Assembly: GCA_034509925.1 (NCBI GenBank)
Contig: CM067527.1
Coordinates: 6,549,501 to 6,613,500, forward strand
Direction of reading: 5' to 3'
DNA from: Hirudinaria manillensis
Taxonomy: Eukaryota > Annelida > Clitellata > Hirudinida > Hirudinidae
Length of the DNA stretch: 64,000 bases
Part shown: one piece after another, positions 38,787 through 50,323 of the stretch
How the letters are laid out: each line of letters opens with the position of its first letter
Numbering within the stretch: position 1 is the stretch's first letter
The notes under the pieces: model-generated
Databases searched by the model: none
What the model saw: the letters and a program-made list of their open reading frames with translations, nothing else
What the model was told of the DNA's origin: nothing
Program-made: the position numbers and the translations under genes

Positions 38787-41404
38787 CTAATTTGAGAACA
38801 AATCTGCGAACGGGTCTACATCAACCACTTGATTCTGAAAAAGAAAAAATAAAATTATCCTCACATTCATTTGGAAGTCTTGACGTTGTCGAGAAGGATA
38901 AATTGGTTCTAATATTTAATAAGATTAGTGCCATAGAAAATTACTCTATCAGATTTGGATAATCTAATGAGCTAAAAAAATTCAGTTTGTCTTGTCAAAC
39001 CATTGGAGATACATGTAAAGAAATTTAATGTTTATTCGTGTTTATTTGAGTAACAAATAACGCACATTATTAGAAAATACAATAATTAGTACAATAATTG
39101 CGCAATAAATGTTGACAATAGAAATAACGAACACACTTCTGTCAATTGGATAGCTTGCACTTCCGGAACGATGTCCACGGCAACATCAGTTTCTCTGCTT
39201 GGAAAGAAATTCATTTATTATTTATTTGCAAAAAATAAGGCGTTTTTTTATTGTTGCTATTCTTAACCTCCTCCCCTCATCTGATTGGGTGATGTGATTT
39301 GTGCACGACCCCTATCAGGACAGCCAAGATTAAAATATCTCAGATTAATGAAATTAATAATGTGAAATTAAATCAATGCAAACCGGTAAATAAATTTATT
39401 TATAGTATTTTAACTAAGTAATAAATATTAAGTAATTATGGTGATTACAATTATAATTATAATGATTAATATTATTACATCGTTTGCTCTTCAAATTGAT
39501 TCCCTTCAACTACGGTCTCGTTGAAAGCAGTTGCTGCAATGTCGTCTACTGGAGCGATGAAAGCGCTGACGTCTGCTACTGGTTTCATTGAAATAAATTA
39601 GCATATTTATCGTAGTTATAATGAATTATTCATGCACCATAATTATGATAATGAATTGATTTACATAATTTAGAATTAATTATAGCTGACCCTGATCAGA
39701 GGTGCTGAATGCCTGGTCGAAAGCTGCGTTGAAATCGTCACCAGAGGCGGCAAAATTCAGTCCAACGTTGTTGGCATCTGACATTCAAGAAAACATATAA
39801 TAATAACAATAATGATGATAAAAATTAACATTAATTAATTAATATAAATTAATAGTTGATATTTAAATAACAATATCGCATGCCATTATAGCGAGAAATT
39901 ATGAATGATATTTACTGATATTGGGTTGGTCGTTCCACGGATCTTCCTCCGTATCGACGGTCGCAAAGTCTCCCGTTAAGAAGGGATTTTTCTTGACCGC
40001 CGTGGCGTCTACAACGTCTGCCGGTGGGCTGTCGTCGGTGTTGTTGATGTCGCCGAAGTCGGCGAACGGATTGTTCGAAGAGACTTTGACGGCCTACGCG
40101 TGGTGAGATTTTATGACGACGATTGTGACTGCATGAACTCATGCACATAGAAATAACTTAATTAAAATCTAAAAAAGGAAAAGCTTAACGACCCCTGTAG
40201 CATCCTGGTCGCCGGCGGCAGCGGCGACGACGGTCGCGTCCGTAAAGTAATTCAACTCTTCGTTGCCCGCTGATGCAGACTTGTTGGCGACGGCGGTGAA
40301 GTCGCTAATGGCGCTGTCGACGACTGCCTGAGTTCTCGTCGAACCCTTCTTGGAGCTTTCCAGAGATTTCATGTGGGTTTCCAGAGCATCGAGCAGCGTG
40401 CTTGGGGCCTAGTGGATGACGACGATGACAACGACGATGACGGCGGTGTTGATAGTGATGAAGAAGACAAAAAAATTGGGACGCTAAAAATTCACTTCAG
40501 GATCATAACCTGCGCTAGATCGGGAATGTCTCCTTTTTCGATGCCCACGCTCTGGTTTTAGAAAACAAGAAATATGGTAAATGTCACAAAAGTATATTCG
40601 TAATTATAAATGTTACAACATATTAGTAATTAATTATGATTTAAATGATATCGCTGTAATACTAGCAGGAATACTTGTCAACAATGATTATTTTGCAATC
40701 GGGTAGTAAATTAGCAGTAATTGCCATGAGCATAGAAATGAGCGATCCACAGTTATAAAAATATCCACGAACTCCAACAAACCTCGGCCACTTGGAAGAA
40801 TTTTCCAACCCCTTCCATGCGAACGACAAACTTTTTGTACAAGTCGAAAGCCTCCTTGCATTGCTTCCTATTCATCTCAAAGAACTTTGCTGTGGGACAT
40901 GATTATGGAATACTTTTGTATGTGCGTATTTTGGTTATACTTTGTATTACTAGAAATTTTAGTTAAATTAATTTAGGTAATAATATTTATTTTTCTACTG
41001 ATTAATTTTTTTTATTATTTACGTTATTATTAATAATCAGAAGAATCAAGTTGCTTATTTACAATGCGATCATAGATTTCATATGTACTAAATAGTGTAT
41101 GAACAACGATGATGATAATTTTAAATTAAGAATATATTTACAATCACATGTAAATATTCGATTGTACAAATCAATATGAATGGCATGATCCTCACTCACC
41201 TAATAGATTGATAATGGCATCGTTGTAACAGGCGAGCAACCTTATCAGGTCCTTAAAGAGCATCATGAACGAGGCAAAGATGACGGGGTTGTTCATCTCA
41301 CTTGGAGTCACCTGAAAAATCAACTGGTTGTCATGGTAGCGATCGTCGCTAGTTAAACATCGTTGTTAATGATTTTACTTTTAATCATGCAGTTTTGTGT
41401 ATTG

Positions 41405-41436
<32 letters not shown>

Positions 41437-42371
41437 TGCATGGTTATAATTAATGTCTTGGTGGAAAGATTTGATTATATTAACAATTAATTAGTACCAA
41501 CAAAAAATAATTTCCAAATAACTTAATAAATAATAAATTGTTAATAATAATAATAATAATAATTTAATCACCTCGAACTCAAGAAGGGCATCCACCTGTC
41601 CTTGCAATACAGGTAACGCTTTGAGAAGCTGACATTAAGCAAGGCAATAAATGACTTTAATTATTTTATGACTTGTCTAACTATTGTAGTTAATCATAAT
41701 TTGCATATTAATGTTAATTTACATTAACATTTAAAATGTATTTAAAGCGATAAAAAAAAGAAACTGAATTACTTTGTCTGTTTCCATGACCCTCATTACG
41801 CCGTCGTCTTTCCTAAAAATAAATAATCATCGTGGTTTTAAAAATTTCTTTTTTTTTATCTCTTTTGGAATATTTGCATAATTTATTCATGAAATTTTCG
41901 TTGCGCGGGGCTTTGTTCGTAATCTGTAGGATAAAGGGGAAAGCGCTGATAAAAAATTCAGATTGTTACAATTTTTGGCCTTGATTATCCATTATAAATA
42001 TTATTATTATTATTATTATCATCATCGTCGTCGTCATCATCATCCACGTCATCGTCAATGACATCATCATTGCCAACCCTTTCTTGATTTTGCAGAAGTC
42101 AAATGCCATCTGTCGATAAGCGAAAGCCTTTTCATTGAGGTATTTGGCATACCTCCTTATGTATGGAGACATGTCGTACCCTAAAGCATTGATACAATAT
42201 TAATAATAATTAATTGTAATAACATTATAAAATAATTAATAATAATAATAGTAATAATAATAATGTAGTGGTTATAATAAAGATGTAAATACCTTGAGGT
42301 GAACTTTTATCAGTGAAATTTTCGAGTTTGAAACTGCAGTTGTTTGAAGCAAGGTATTGTGTGAATCTCTG

Positions 42372-42411
<40 letters not shown>

Positions 42412-43605
42412 CATAAATAATATTATATAAATATTATATAATAATTCTTGTATAATAATTTAATATAAATAGTAATAATAATATTATTACTTCATTTCCA
42501 TGATTCATAAGGCTATGCGTTGTCAACAGAGCCTTATACACGGACACCCAACTGAAGTTTTGACTCCTTTCGAGTAAAAGACCCGCCAACTGAGGTATGG
42601 AGACGTTTGGTTCGTTTGTGCATTGGACCAGATCTGCATAATATATTATTAAATATCAACAATATTATTTAACAGTGATATTTAACAAAATTTAAATTTG
42701 CTTAATTAGCAAAGTGATTAAAATAAGTATTTGCGAATTAAAACCATTTTATGTTTTATTTCGAATTAATTAAGATTTAAATATTTGAAGCTTTAAATGA
42801 CAGAAACGACAATTATAAAAGGTTTAACATGAAATCGTGAATATTTTCAGAAAAAATCTGTTAAGAATTAAGGAAAAATTAAAATGATGTCATAGTTTGA
42901 AAAGAGCAAACAATAATAAATTTTATTAATAAATTATATCAATAATAATTAATAAAAATGTAACAATGGTTGTCGTCAGTACATATTATGTGATATAATT
43001 TTAGAAAATCGAACAAAATACATTAAATGTTCTTAGAAATGATTAAATATTATAAAACACATTATTAAATACCTATGAATTATTATTGACATTTAATGAG
43101 TGAAGGCTAAAATGCAATTGATGTAGCGCGATGATAATTATAGAGCTTGCAAATTTTTATAAATTCAAAATGACAATTATTAAGAATTACTTAAGATATA
43201 TCATAAACTCGAATAAATCATCGTCAAATAGTTACGAATTGCTGAATAAGTGTTTTTGTAAATACACATATTTACTATATGTTGTCTCTGTACCTTTACC
43301 AACCGTTAATCAATTTAAGCCCAAGAAGCATATCAGGAAAAATGAATAAATCGACCTAGTAAAAGTAAAATTATTCGGATTCCGAATAAAGAATAAATTA
43401 ATTAAGCGATTTCAATTGAAAAACAAAGCAAAAATAACTCACAATCGACATGCTTCTTCTTAGGGGGTATGACCTCTTCCGTCGTGGCTTTGCAGACGGA
43501 CTTGGCTAATCCCTGACCGGCCAAGCTGTGTTTGGCGGCCATAACCCTATCGACCAAGCTTTGACCGGCCATGTTCGGCCCGTAGATTAATTTGTTGATG
43601 TTCAT
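38787..43605 (-). CDS. PICALM: PICALM/AP180-like clathrin assembly protein (ANTH domain)
   Basis: It binds PI(4,5)P2 and helps assemble clathrin coats and sort SNAREs. There are fifteen minus-strand exons with agreeing phases: 43605-43443, 42633-42491, 42368-42293, 42180-42078, 41812-41773, 41628-41572, 41311-41200, 40889-40783, 40551-40510, 40408-40190, 40093-39916, 39777-39691, 39578-39479, 39194-39137 and 38834-38787. The likely start is the inner Met at 43572 ([17 protein letters not shown]), because family members start with this motif; an in-frame Met lies 11 codons upstream. The ANTH domain includes [18 protein letters not shown] (the PIP2-binding lysines), [47 protein letters not shown] and [20 protein letters not shown]. 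The disordered tail has NPFADF, NPFLTG, EEDPWND and a final DPFADLFSN. These fit EH-domain (NPF), AP-2 (DPW, DPF) and clathrin (DLF) binding. PICALM versus SNAP91 cannot be told apart; one ancestral gene is likely. Confidence 0.93.
42374..42409. repeat. (AT)n microsatellite
   Basis: About 18 AT units lie in an intron of the clathrin adaptor gene. Confidence 0.9.
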
Positions 43606-43607
43606 AT

Positions 43608-43790
43608 TTACAAACTCTCCTCGTCTGAAAGTCGAATTTCGCTCACAAGATTTCGAGAATCTTTAGATCGAAAGTCAAAATTTCTCTTCCAGAATTCCTC
43701 CAACTTCTTATTCTTCTCGTATCTTTGTACGTTCTGTGGCCGGTCAATGAAAGCCCCGGTGCTGCTCGTATAGAGGGAGCTGTGCACCAT
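43608..43790 (-). CDS. Short ORF immediately upstream of the clathrin adaptor ORF
   Basis: This is 60 codons from MVHSSLYTSSTGAFIDRPQN to a TAA only two bases before the upstream ATG (43605) of the adaptor frame, on the same strand and with no intron between. The composition is balanced and protein-like (KKLEEFWKRNFDF, VSEIRLSDEESL), and the region is less AT-rich than its surroundings. I do not recognise the protein. It could be an upstream ORF, the first cistron of a two-cistron message, or simply 5' UTR. Confidence 0.4.
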   Translation of the reverse strand: MVHSSLYTSSTGAFIDRPQNVQRYEKNKKLEEFWKRNFDFRSKDSRNLVSEIRLSDEESL

Positions 43791-45111
43791 TCGGCTTTCA
43801 GCTTCAGTCGTGTGCCAAGCAAATCGATATTAGCTCCCAAAGTCTGCAGACAGCGCATGCGCAAATGGAAGCCTGTTCGGGCCTGGATATTGGTGATCAG
43901 TTTGTGTTTTTGTCGTGGATGGATGGTCTTGCTAGGCCTAGACGTCACATAGTCTAAGAATTAGTGAATATTTGATTATTATTGAAGTTCGATATCATTA
44001 ATTATTAATTACGAACTAATATGTAATAATTGTAAATTTAAAATAATTCAAAATACCAATTTTACTATAATAATTAATATTTTAGTTTTAAATTTCACGA
44101 ATTAAACTGTTGACAAGCTCTCCTTAGAACCCCCAAAATGGCTGCATCGATTACATCAATTAGTCTGCAAGTAATTTGATGGCAAATATCTCCAAAACAA
44201 AAATGTTTCTAATCAGCAAAACAAACTACAAGGATCCATCAATTCCACTCCACGCAATCACAAGCTTTTAAATACATTCAGGGCCTTCTTACAACGCGTC
44301 GTGTTGTATTATGAAGGAAATTCGAAATTAAATAAATGATGAAATTTCATAATTTATTTAATTAATTAATTACATAATTATTTTTAATAAATCAATGAAA
44401 AACTACATTTTGGAATTAAAGAGTATATCAATCATGGCTCAAATAATTTCCGTTAATAAAGACATCATCTTCAAACTGATCAAAGGAAAGTTGATATCGG
44501 TATCATGTTACTAATTGGATTCAATGCACCAGACACTTTTATAAATATTATATTCTATAAATATTCTATAAATATATTATCATGGCTAAATCAATTGAAT
44601 CTCCAAGTTGTGAATTCATTCCTTCAAAATGATGTTTCATGGCATCTTTCTTCATCAAGGAATTCATTTACTACTCCCTGCGTTGTTTGAATCTCTGATG
44701 AGGAAAGTCGTTTCATCGCCGACGTCATCTTCGCTATCATCATCATCATCATCATCATCCCCTTATTTATAATTTTCGCTATAAATATTATAAATTATAA
44801 ATCGATACCCAATATAATAATAAGAATTACAATTATAATATCAATTAATATATACAATATTAATAATAATTATAATATTTATGTTTAGCGGATGTGCTAC
44901 AATCGACTATGTGTAAATACAAAAATTTGCTTATTAAATATATAAATGTAAACTTATTTATAAATTTTTGTTGAATTTGAGCAAAACTCTAACAAACCCA
45001 ATTTACCTGATAAACAGAAATTTGTTTACTCTAATAACTGATTGAATCCTTGGACTGCGAATGTTTTTACTATAAATGTCCAACAGTTTCTCAAGATAGC
45101 AGCAAGAAAAT
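43791..45111. other. 5' flank of the clathrin adaptor and of secreted gene copy 1
   Basis: The part from about 44500 is duplicated upstream of copy 2 (both contain GGTATCATGTTACTAATTGG, at about 44497 and 49906), so the tandem duplication includes 5' flank. An (ATC)n run lies near 44737-44760. No other gene was seen. Confidence 0.6.
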
Positions 45112-45750
45112 ATGATTTGCCTGAAATTGTTTCTCTTGTTACTTTCTGCAGTTCTGCAATCGGGTTAGTAGGTTTGAATTTATTTTTTAAATTAAGAACA
45201 AAATTGTTCATTTCATTTTTTGTCAACATTTTTCAATTATTAATATTTTATATGATAAAATAATATTAATATAATATATATTATAATATAATAATATAAA
45301 TAATATAACATATATTAATATAATATATAATAATATTGATAAAAGCCATGCTTATGTTGCAAAGATTAATACATTGAATCATATATGTCTCGACACATTT
45401 ACTGATAATATAGCAAATTAAAGCTTATAAATTAAAAAGTGCGGCTCAAAATCAATAAATAATCGGTAATTGATACCCAGGCCACTAAATGTTTGCAACA
45501 ATTAAATACTTAAAATCAAGCGACTGCTTAAGTGATGGCAGCTTTCCATTTTATTATGGCAAACGAAAGATTGGCCAATTGCAGTTATTTAATTCAACAG
45601 TAAACATACCTTTTATTATCCTATTTATAAATGATAATAATTTATTACTCAGCAAAGCAAGATGGATATATAATATGTACTACAAAATTTGCAAACCTCA
45701 CGATGTTTTATAAAGCAAGTTTAAAGTCTGGCCCTAAGAATTTTATATAT

Positions 45751-46047
45751 TGTAATAACCCAGGGTCCTCAAACTAATTATAGAAGGGCAGGTTTATTGA
45801 AAGTTGTCAGATGGCTTGGAAGATGTAAAATGCTTAATTGATTAAGTCTTGAAATCTGCTGTTTCTATTACTCTCGCTCTACTTTCCGATATAAATCCAT
45901 TTGTCAAAGGTACATAACCAAAGAGTCTGAATAGCACCAATTTAATTCTCAAATTATATTGCCACTAAATTTAATTAATTATTAAAATAATTAATCGGCA
46001 ATATAATTTTAAATATTATTCAATTTATTGGATCTAGGGATCCAACA
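45751..46047 (-). repeat. 3' LTR
   Basis: 297 bp, TG...CA, same sequence as the copy at 47245-47541. It supplies the stop codon of the internal ORF. Confidence 0.95.
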
Positions 46048-47163
46048 CTGCCCCCTCCTTAAATCTGTTCGTCCCGAACAGACATCTATTCCCATTTTCA
46101 TTTTTACTCTCGGAATAGGATCCGATCTTCCAACAATCTCATGGCTGCAAATCCCAGATCCATTTGCTTTGTCATCTTCTGGGATTTCTGTCTCCTCCCT
46201 TTTACTTCTGCGTCCCGCAAGTTTCAGCCGCGGAACATCGCCATTTCTATGCACACTCTCCTGCTCCACGATGTCGCCAGATCCCAGACTCTCCTCAGGA
46301 TCACCTGCTCCACTTTCCATGCTAGGCACTCTCCTGAAATCCCGAGCACTCCCTTCTGTTATTTCCAATGGAGCCGAAACATCCGCTGGTAAATCCATGG
46401 GCTGTTCTGTAGACTCTACTTGTTCCACCATCAAATCCGTGTGCTCCACCGGCAACTCCACGTGACTCATCAGTAACTCCTCGAGCTGCACCAACAACTC
46501 CACATGATCCACCGGCAATCCCACAGGCTCCTCCGAAAGCCCCACTTGCTCCACTAAAACCTCCGTGAGCTCTCTGGGCCCTGCTGACGACTCGACCTGA
46601 TCTGGTAACTCTATGGGCTCCAACGTCGAGTTCCCTAAGTCTGCCATCACGCACAGAGCTTCTGGAGACACACACGCACTGTGGTTGGATGTGCCCTCTA
46701 ATGACTCCATCCCAACGCTGCCAGAAACGGTACCTGGAACAACGGACATGATTTGTTCCTCGTTGGTAACCTTTTTGCAGAGTTCCTCTCCTTGTTCTTC
46801 GCAAGATGGAAGCACCACTTTGCTCTCCTCAAAAGAACCAACAGGACTCTTCTCGGCAGAGTCTTCACCCGAAGCCAACGAGACATCCTGGCATGGAACC
46901 GCTCTGTTTTTCAAATCACCCCTAATACTCCTAATACATTCCCTCATCTCATCTACGGACTTTTTCATAAAATCAAGAAATTCATCCATCTTTTTATGGG
47001 ATGGATTCTCGAATTCGTATTCCTCTGGGTCATGGCCATTCTCTGTCAGCCATGTCCCAAGTCGCTCTCGTATCTCAGCTTTCGTGCCTTTCCAATCCAG
47101 TCCACGCTCTCTCAATTCTTGTCTCAATCGAGGCACGTACAATTCATCCAAGTACTTCGGCAT
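46009..47163 (-). CDS. SAP-domain gag-like protein of the non-autonomous LTR element
   Basis: 384 codons from MPKYLDELYVPRLRQELRER; the stop lies inside the 3' LTR. The N-terminal 45 residues fit a SAP motif (LRQELRERGLDWKGTKAEIRERL), followed by a helical stretch (MDEFLDFMKKSVDEM). The middle is acidic and repetitive, with units like VELPVEHTDLMVEQVE. The C-terminus is short and basic (RRGQCWIPRSNK). SAP-like N-termini occur on gag proteins of some Ty3/gypsy elements. I see no zinc knuckle, protease, reverse transcriptase or integrase. It may be an internal deletion derivative, joining a gag start to the end of pol, but that is inference. Confidence 0.75.
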   Translation of the reverse strand: MPKYLDELYVPRLRQELRERGLDWKGTKAEIRERLGTWLTENGHDPEEYEFENPSHKKMDEFLDFMKKSVDEMRECIRSIRGDLKNRAVPCQDVSLASGEDSAEKSPVGSFEESKVVLPSCEEQGEELCKKVTNEEQIMSVVPGTVSGSVGMESLEGTSNHSACVSPEALCVMADLGNSTLEPIELPDQVESSAGPRELTEVLVEQVGLSEEPVGLPVDHVELLVQLEELLMSHVELPVEHTDLMVEQVESTEQPMDLPADVSAPLEITEGSARDFRRVPSMESGAGDPEESLGSGDIVEQESVHRNGDVPRLKLAGRRSKREETEIPEDDKANGSGICSHEIVGRSDPIPRVKMKMGIDVCSGRTDLRRGQCWIPRSNKLNNI

Positions 47164-47225
47164 CGTTCACTTTTCAACTAAACAAGCTTCTACTTTAGTT
47201 ACTTTTGGATACCCTTTAACTCTAA

Positions 47226-47243
47226 ATCCCACTCCTGACACCA
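47226..47243 (-). other. Primer binding site, tRNA-Leu type
   Basis: 18 bases read TGGTGTCAGGAGTGGGAT on the minus strand, one base inside the 5' LTR. This is complementary to the CCA-tailed 3' end expected of a tRNA-Leu. Confidence 0.8.
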
Positions 47244-47244
47244 A

Positions 47245-47541
47245 TGTAATAACCCAGGGTCCTCAAACTAATTATAGAAGGGCAGGTTTATTGAAAGTTG
47301 TCAGATGGCTTGGAAGATGTAAAATGCTTAATTGATTAAGTCTTGAAATCTGCTGTTTCTATTACTCTCGCTCTACTTTCCGATATAAATCCATTTGTCA
47401 AAGGTACATAACCAAAGAGTCTGAATAGCACCAATTTAATTCTCAAATTATATTGCCACTAAATTTAATTAATTATTAAAATAATTAATCGGCAATATAA
47501 TTTTAAATATTATTCAATTTATTGGATCTAGGGATCCAACA
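47245..47541 (-). repeat. 5' LTR
   Basis: 297 bp, TG...CA, with the same sequence as the copy at 45751-46047. It is followed by the ATAT target repeat. Confidence 0.95.
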
Positions 47542-49509
47542 ATATGTTGCAAAAACCGAAACTTTAAGCGAGCCAATGGATAAGTTTCATCTCGGTTTCA
47601 ATAAATTATATTGGAGTTATGACGGTTCAGAAAAGATCGGCCGTCTTAATCTACTCAGCAAAGACGTGGATATTATTTCCATCCCTGAAGGTTGATTTTT
47701 TGTAATATTTTATTGCAAAACGTTCAAAGCATTTTTACGCTCAAAAAGACGATCAACCAAATAAATTATTCTTTTGACTGCAACAGCCAAAGAAACTATA
47801 TTCGTTGGGCTTGGCACGGACGACAATTTATATCTTTTTTCTGAAGAATCCAAACTGTTCAGTGTTTATGATTTTGATAACCCAGGAGTCAAAGTGAAAG
47901 AGTTGATAGGAATGACAGGCTCAGTGCCCAAAGCACTCTTCATGACAGGATCTCCGTGCAGAAAGAAGTTAGTGTCTTTGGTTAATTTCAGTGAATTGTG
48001 TCACTGAATTCGATATTAGTCGTTTACTTATTAATTTAAATTTCCACTTAAATGCAGTTGGATCTTCTTTAAGCAATGCCCGTCGAATAACACCGGCTAT
48101 GTTTTTGACTTCGAGCTGGATTCAGTTGTGAGCAATTACTTGCAAGCGCCGAAATGCTTTGAAGCCTGGAGATTCTCACCAAATGGTTAATTTATTTATT
48201 CTAGTGAAAACTAGATTCAATATTAGAATCTGTTTTGGCATGTTATGGGCTAGAATAGAATTATTTAATCGGTCTAATAGTTTCAAACGACATCTTAAGA
48301 TGCATAAAAAATGCTTGATACAACAAATTTTAAGCAACCCTTTAAATGAATTGAATGCTTATCAAATTAAAATTTTTATAAATTTTATCAGGTGAAAAGT
48401 TGTATGCCCTGGAACATGTTGAAAAAGGCTCCAAATTTTACTTAAGTGTAAGAGGAGGCCCATTTAAGGAATATTACCACGAAAAACGAAAGAAAGTGAC
48501 GAGCTTTGATGTTGGAGATAACGTATTTTACTCAATGGATGGAATGCGGTAAAAATGATTTCCTAACATTATTGTGAACGAATTTTATAAGGACTGCTTA
48601 ACACTTAATAAATATTCATAGAAAAAATTATTAATATTCAATAATTAATTTTAGCTCCAGTATTAAGTATCCTTGACGTTATTTAATTCAGCCACTTAAA
48701 TGAAATGATTCCAAAATCTTACTTTAACACCATAACATGACTTTAACGAGGTCCTAACTATACCGAATTACTGGTCATTTGAAGAGGCTATATCGGATAT
48801 ATGAATCGGATATCGAATAAGAGACACTGGTTTTTGAATCGGAACTACTTTAGTGACCACAAATATTAACAAATTGTTAGCAATTCATTTCTAATTTTAA
48901 TTAATTCATTAAGGATTAATTAAATTATGATCTCTACAACATTTAATCGAGAAAGGATAGCAGGAAGTGTTGTGCACTTTAAAAAGCGTTTGTACCTAAT
49001 AATATTATTAAAATATTATTATTAAATAAAATTTGTGAAGTGATTTTGCAGATACGTAACAGAGTTGGTTGAGAAGGAAGGTCGTCCAGTATCAAATGCA
49101 CACAAAGTTGACGATGAAATAATATCATTAAACGTGCACCAAGGTGAGTTAAAGTCTTTCACAATATTATTGATATTATTATTATTATTATTATTATGTC
49201 TATTATTGTCTTTGGTATTACAACCTCTTAAATAAGTGTTTTATTACAAATTTTATTAAAACGTAATCATATTACAATGCTAGCTATCGATGCAATTTAA
49301 TAATTAATAGATTATTATATATATTATTTATTATAACTTTTCTGTCAACTTATCTATAAAATGATGTTTAAGCAGGCATTCTTAATATCATTATTATTAT
49401 TATCATTATTAAAAATTATTAATACATTATAATTATTTTTAATAAGTCTTCAAAATTAAATCTTTTTTTTTAAACAGCTTCTGACTCATGTTGGACGGCG
49501 ACGTGGTAA

Positions 49510-50323
49510 ACCAACACAGATCCACAAGTGCCTGTGACAGAAGACCTACTCTTTAACTACCATTAATAAATAAATAAATCAATCAATCAATTCAACAACA
49601 ATTAAAATGTGAATGAATTTAATATTGATAGAAGAAATCTTTTGTCGGATATTCATTTTGTAGAAATTCTTTAAACCAGGGGTTCTCAATTCGAGGATAT
49701 TCAGGGGTACTGCAGCGGGTCCTCCCGCGGTTGTCCGTCGAGGACGAATGATGAACGACAAGATCGTACGATATCTCGGCGACTTTTCTCTCCGCTGGTT
49801 TCCAACGTGAATAGCGAACCCCTCCCCACAAAAAAAAAAATTAAAATTCTCTGCTTAAATGATGCAGCCATTTATTTGAGGATTCCTGGTGGACAGATCA
49901 TATTGGTATCATGTTACTAATTGGATTCAACGCACCTGCCACTTCTAAATATTATAAATGTAATTATGGCTAAATTACTTGAAAAAAACATCATCCCCGT
50001 CGTTGTAATTTTCACTATAGCTATTATCAACTATAACAACAACAACAATAATAATAAGCGGATGTGCTACAGTCGATAATGTGTAAATACAAAGAACTGC
50101 TCACTTAATACGTAAATGTACACTTATTTATAAATTTTTGTTGAATTTGAAACTTTTAGCAAACTCTAAGAAGCCCAATCCATCTGATAAAAGTGACAAA
50201 ATGTCAACAAGCAATTTGTTTTTATACACAAATCTGTTTACTCCAACAATTGATTGAACCCTTAGACTGCGAACGTTTTTAATATAAATGTCCAACAGTT
50301 TCTCAAGATAGCAGCAAGAAAAT
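49510..50323. other. Spacer between secreted gene copies
   Basis: The part from about 49900 is the duplicated 5' flank of copy 2, matching the flank of copy 1. The short frames at 49579-49831 show no family features. Confidence 0.5.

Larger units (their letters stand above)
45747..47545 (-). mobile_element. Non-autonomous LTR retrotransposon with target-site duplication
   Basis: Two 297-bp direct repeats (45751-46047 and 47245-47541), identical by eye, bound about 1.2 kb. Each begins TG and ends CA. The 4-bp target duplication ATAT flanks both sides (45747-45750 and 47542-47545). The element reads on the minus strand. Inside the 5' LTR, a primer binding site starting TGGTGTCAGGAGTGGGAT (47243-47226) fits the 3' end of a tRNA-Leu. 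A purine-rich tract AAGGAGGGGGCAG (46060-46048) abuts the 3' LTR. The interior has room for one ORF only and no reverse transcriptase, so it must be mobilised by a relative. Identical LTRs mean a recent insertion. The host site is a coding exon. Confidence 0.95.
45112..49509 (+). pseudogene. Secreted propeller-like protein, copy 1, split by an LTR element
   Basis: Exons: 45112-45163 (signal peptide MICLKLFLLLLSAVLQS), 45653-47690 (interrupted), 47787-47967, 48058-48185, 48392-48548, 49052-49143 and 49478-49509; all phases agree. Exon 2 reads GYIICTTKFANLTMFYKASL and up to NFIY, then the LTR element at 45751-47541, then VAKTETLSEP and LYWSYDGSEKIGRLNLLSKD. Removing the element and one copy of the ATAT target repeat gives an open frame. 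Later exons hold IFVGLGTDDNLYLFSEE, WIFFKQCPSNNTGYVFD, KCFEAWRFSPNG, EKLYALEHVEKGSKFYLSV, YVTELVEKEGRPVS and SDSCW. Repeats of the LYWSYDGSEKIGRLNL kind resemble beta-propeller blades (YWTD or NHL style). This is inference; I know no named family. The frame stops within nine codons of entering the LTR, so the copy should be dead unless the element is spliced out. Confidence 0.7.

Noticed and set aside
46613-47335. 240-codon plus-strand ORF in the LTR element
   Set aside because: It is antisense to the SAP-gag ORF, which has the SAP motif and the correct orientation relative to primer site and purine tract.
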